Shown here piece by piece: positions 6,245 to 8,387 of a stretch of DNA of 8,387 nt; within the stretch, counting starts at the first letter, position 1, and each line of letters opens with the position of its first letter. The stretch lies in contig JAUVIT010000055.1 in assembly GCA_030592605.1 (NCBI GenBank), positions 1-8,387 on the forward strand, in the 5' to 3' direction. The stretch is from Bacteroidota bacterium (GTDB taxonomy: Bacteria > Bacteroidota > Bacteroidia > Bacteroidales > GCA-2748055). The notes under the pieces were generated by a model. It saw only the letters and a list, made by a program, of their open reading frames with translations. It did no database searches and was not told the origin of the DNA. Both the position numbers and the translations under genes were made by a program.

Positions 6245-7546
6245 ATGAAGAAAAAAAATCTTTATAAGATATTGTTGGGCATGGCAGGCCTCATGATGAT
6301 CCTGTTTCTGCTGGCAATTCTTACCCACAGCAAGACCTTCACCGGTCCCCTTCTGATCTCATTTTTTATACTCCTCGCCTTTGGCGTACGGGGGAATGCC
6401 ATTTCCAAAGGATTCTCCTATACCATCATGATCTTTGCTGCAGTCTCTATCTCCATGTTCTACCCGGGGCTGTTTATTAAATGGGGCGACTTTGAATTGA
6501 AAGCGACCATCGTACCCCTGCTGCAGATCATTATGTTCGGTATGGGATCTCAAATGAGCTTCCGGGATTTTGCCGGCGTAGTAAAAATGCCTAAGGGAGT
6601 ATTGCTTGGACTGGTATGTCAGTTTACCATTATGCCCATCATCGGATTTACCATCGCCACCACCTTCGGATTCCCGCCCGAGGTAGCTGCCGGAATTATC
6701 CTGGTAGGCTCCTCTCCAAGCGGACTGGCTTCAAATGTAATGTCCTTTATTGCCAAAGCGAACCTTGCCCTGTCTGTTACTCTGACTGCGGTGGCCACCA
6801 TGCTGGCACCACTGATCACTCCTTCACTCATGAAGTTACTGGCCGGACAATTTGTGCCCATCGACTTCTGGGGAATGATGCTGAGCATTATCAATATCGT
6901 TATTCTTCCCATTGTGGCCGGACTGATGTTCAATGCCATGGCATACGGCAAGGAGAATCTCAAAAGCAAGATAACTCAGGGGGTGGTTTACCTCCTGATT
7001 ATTGCAGGAAAGAACCTGATCCTGTTCCAGACCTCCGACCTTGAATTGGGTGCAGCTTTCATGCAATTCGGGATGGACGTGCTCTGGTTCTTTGTACTTC
7101 CCATTGTTGCTGCGCTTCTATTCACAAGATTAGCGGGCGGAAAGAAAATTGCGCTTGATAAGCTTCTGGCCCTGGTGTCCATGGCCGGGATCGGAGTAAT
7201 TATTGTGGTTATAACTGCAGCGGGAAGAGATAGCCTGATGGAGATAGGGCTGCTACTGGTCCTGGCATGCCTTATACACAATTCAGCAGGCTACTTCCTG
7301 GGTTACTGGATTTGTAAGCTAGCCAGGATGGATGAGAAATCATGTCGTACCATAGCCCTCGAAGTGGGTATGCAGAACGGGGGACTGGCCTCGGGGATTG
7401 CACTGGAGATGGGAAGGGTGGCCACCATTGGACTGGCACCTGCAGTATTCGGGCCTATGATGAATATTACCGGCAGTTCTCTGGCCACCTGGTGGCGCCG
7501 AAAATCCGAAAACGAGGACCCGACAAACGAGCATACAAACAACTAA
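6245..7546 (+). CDS. BASS-family (bile acid:sodium symporter) transporter, enlarged form; likely organic/keto acid importer
   Basis: This is a polytopic inner-membrane protein of 433 residues, against about 310-330 for typical bacterial members. Family motifs are clear. GSSPSGLASN at 155-164, followed by AKANLALSVTLTAV (170-183), matches the first sodium-site crossover. LEVGMQNGGLAS at 372-383 matches the second, with Glu373 and Gln377 as expected sodium ligands. Extra length comes from about 80 N-terminal residues with two or three added hydrophobic segments and about 65-70 residues inserted between 230 and 305 that add membrane-spanning sequence. The insert repeats a motif: ILPIVAGLMF (220-229) and VLPIVAALLF (284-293), each followed by a Gly-Lys-rich loop. 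Known relatives move pyruvate (plant BASS2), ketopantoate (PanS) and bile acids. Beside a sugar-acid dehydratase and an RraA-type lyase, a 2-keto or sugar acid is the best guess for cargo. It is probably co-transcribed with the RraA-like gene 16 bases downstream. The C-terminal tail (418-433) is charged and cytoplasmic-looking. Confidence 0.92.
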   Translation: MKKKNLYKILLGMAGLMMILFLLAILTHSKTFTGPLLISFFILLAFGVRGNAISKGFSYTIMIFAAVSISMFYPGLFIKWGDFELKATIVPLLQIIMFGMGSQMSFRDFAGVVKMPKGVLLGLVCQFTIMPIIGFTIATTFGFPPEVAAGIILVGSSPSGLASNVMSFIAKANLALSVTLTAVATMLAPLITPSLMKLLAGQFVPIDFWGMMLSIINIVILPIVAGLMFNAMAYGKENLKSKITQGVVYLLIIAGKNLILFQTSDLELGAAFMQFGMDVLWFFVLPIVAALLFTRLAGGKKIALDKLLALVSMAGIGVIIVVITAAGRDSLMEIGLLLVLACLIHNSAGYFLGYWICKLARMDEKSCRTIALEVGMQNGGLASGIALEMGRVATIGLAPAVFGPMMNITGSSLATWWRRKSENEDPTNEHTNN

Positions 7547-7562
7547 CCATAACTTTTTTTCC

Positions 7563-8387
7563 ATGAATAAGTCTCTGATTCTTGTAACAGTAATTCTCCT
7601 GGCATTTTGTCAGAATTCCAACGCACAATTCTTCAATACCGCCGACGAGCTGGTCTACTACACCAGTGAATGGACCGGAGAACGTTTCGATGATGGCAGG
7701 CCCAAAGTAGCTGATGAGGTCCTGGAGAGAATGAAAAAAGTATCCATTGAAGAAGCGTGGGGAGTTCTTCGCTCCAAAGGATACCACACCCAGTTTGAAG
7801 GCAACTGGGTCACCATTCACGATGATCAGCCTGTGGTTGGCCGGGCACTGACTGCTCAGTATATGCCCCGCAGACATGAAGTGATGGATCGTCTCACAGA
7901 AAAGGGACATGAACTGGGACGTGTGGGAGCCATGAACTCCTGGCCCATTGATGCACTACAACAGGGCGACGTATATGTGGCCGATGGCTTCGGTAAAGTG
8001 GTAAATGGCACATTGATTGGCGATAATCTGGGCAATGCTATCTATGCCAACTCGGGCAATGGAGTTGTCTTTGATGGCGGATCACGGGATCTGGAAGGAC
8101 TGGGTAAGATTGAAGGATTCAATGCCTTTGTTAAAGGATTTGATCCCTCTTACCTGACAGAATCTATGCTGATGGGTATCAATGTTCCCATCCGGATTGG
8201 CAGAGCCACAGTGTTCCCTGGCGATGTGGTACTGGCCAGGGAAACAGGAGTACTGTTCATCCCCGCTCACCTGGCTGAAGAGGTCGTGGATCGCGCAGAA
8301 TTTATCATGCTCCGTGATATGTTCGGAATTGGAATGCTAAAAAAAGGAATTTATACTCCAGGTCAGATAGACGGACAGTGGAGCGAA
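7563..8387 (+). CDS. Exported RraA-family protein (putative metal-dependent aldolase/decarboxylase), 3'-truncated by the window edge
   Basis: The frame is open from the ATG at 7563 to the last base (275 residues, no stop), so the end lies outside the window. Residues 1-21 form a Sec signal peptide, with NSNA before the probable cut and mature Gln22. The RraA/HMG-aldolase fold follows: VGRALTAQY (92-100), GDVYVADGFG (135-144), GDNLGNAI (153-160), and GNGVVFDGGSRD (165-176), with the Arg175-Asp176 pair that binds substrate and, through water, the divalent metal in 4-hydroxy-4-methyl-2-oxoglutarate aldolases. FPGDVVLARETGVLFIP (218-234) is the conserved closing strand pair. E. coli RraA is a cytosolic RNase E inhibitor; an exported protein cannot do that, and the kept Arg-Asp pair argues for an enzyme that splits or decarboxylates a 2-keto acid. 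Its place just behind the transporter and near the dehydratase fits a last step in sugar-acid breakdown. No Shine-Dalgarno sequence is present; seven T's (7554-7560) precede the start. Confidence 0.88.
   Translation, partial: MNKSLILVTVILLAFCQNSNAQFFNTADELVYYTSEWTGERFDDGRPKVADEVLERMKKVSIEEAWGVLRSKGYHTQFEGNWVTIHDDQPVVGRALTAQYMPRRHEVMDRLTEKGHELGRVGAMNSWPIDALQQGDVYVADGFGKVVNGTLIGDNLGNAIYANSGNGVVFDGGSRDLEGLGKIEGFNAFVKGFDPSYLTESMLMGINVPIRIGRATVFPGDVVLARETGVLFIPAHLAEEVVDRAEFIMLRDMFGIGMLKKGIYTPGQIDGQWSE

Noticed and set aside
7547..7562. T-run before the RraA-like gene as a terminator
   Set aside because: There are seven T's but no preceding stem, and the gap of 16 bases fits a continuous operon.
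7467..7910. Minus-strand open frame spanning the BASS/RraA junction
   Set aside because: It overlaps two confidently assigned plus-strand genes and has no recognisable content.

Overview
The window looks like a chromosomal segment of a carbohydrate-degrading member of the Bacteroidota. The evidence is a kinase-like/RapZ-C fusion protein typical of that phylum, start codons mostly without Shine-Dalgarno sequences and with A/T-rich leaders, and a catabolic cluster built around a glycosidase with a signal peptide. Composition is moderate (about half G+C by eye), except for one clearly AT-rich gene.

Layout, left to right. (1) At 2-859, plus strand, is the 3' part of a gene joining an aminoglycoside-phosphotransferase-type kinase fold to a RapZ C-terminal domain. 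It has no evident link to the rest. (2) A minus-strand block is read from about 6181 down to 862: a Tat-exported enolase-superfamily sugar-acid dehydratase (6181-4808), a 158-base AT-rich gap, an exported GH78 alpha-L-rhamnosidase (4649-1881), and an AT-rich, exported HExxH metalloprotease-like protein (1884-862). The start codon of the last gene overlaps the rhamnosidase stop codon (ATGA). This block converges on gene 1 with only 2 bases between stop codons. (3) A plus-strand block diverges from the dehydratase across a short gap: an enlarged BASS-family sodium symporter (6245-7546), then 16 bases later an RraA-family protein with a Sec signal peptide (7563 to the window edge, incomplete).

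How the genes may work together (inference). The rhamnosidase would release L-rhamnose or a rhamnosyl-type sugar outside the inner membrane. A sugar acid derived from it would be dehydrated to a 2-keto-3-deoxy acid by the Tat-exported enolase. The RraA-like protein keeps the Arg-Asp signature of metal-dependent pyruvate aldolases and decarboxylases and could cleave that keto acid in the periplasm. The BASS transporter, whose family includes pyruvate and ketopantoate carriers, would import the product with sodium. The sugar dehydrogenase and lactonase needed for a complete route are not in the window. All three soluble enzymes carry export signals and flank a candidate keto-acid transporter, so an extracytoplasmic non-phosphorylative sugar-acid pathway is the most interesting hypothesis here.

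I saw no tRNA, rRNA, CRISPR array, insertion sequence or phage feature. No gap between genes exceeds 300 bases.
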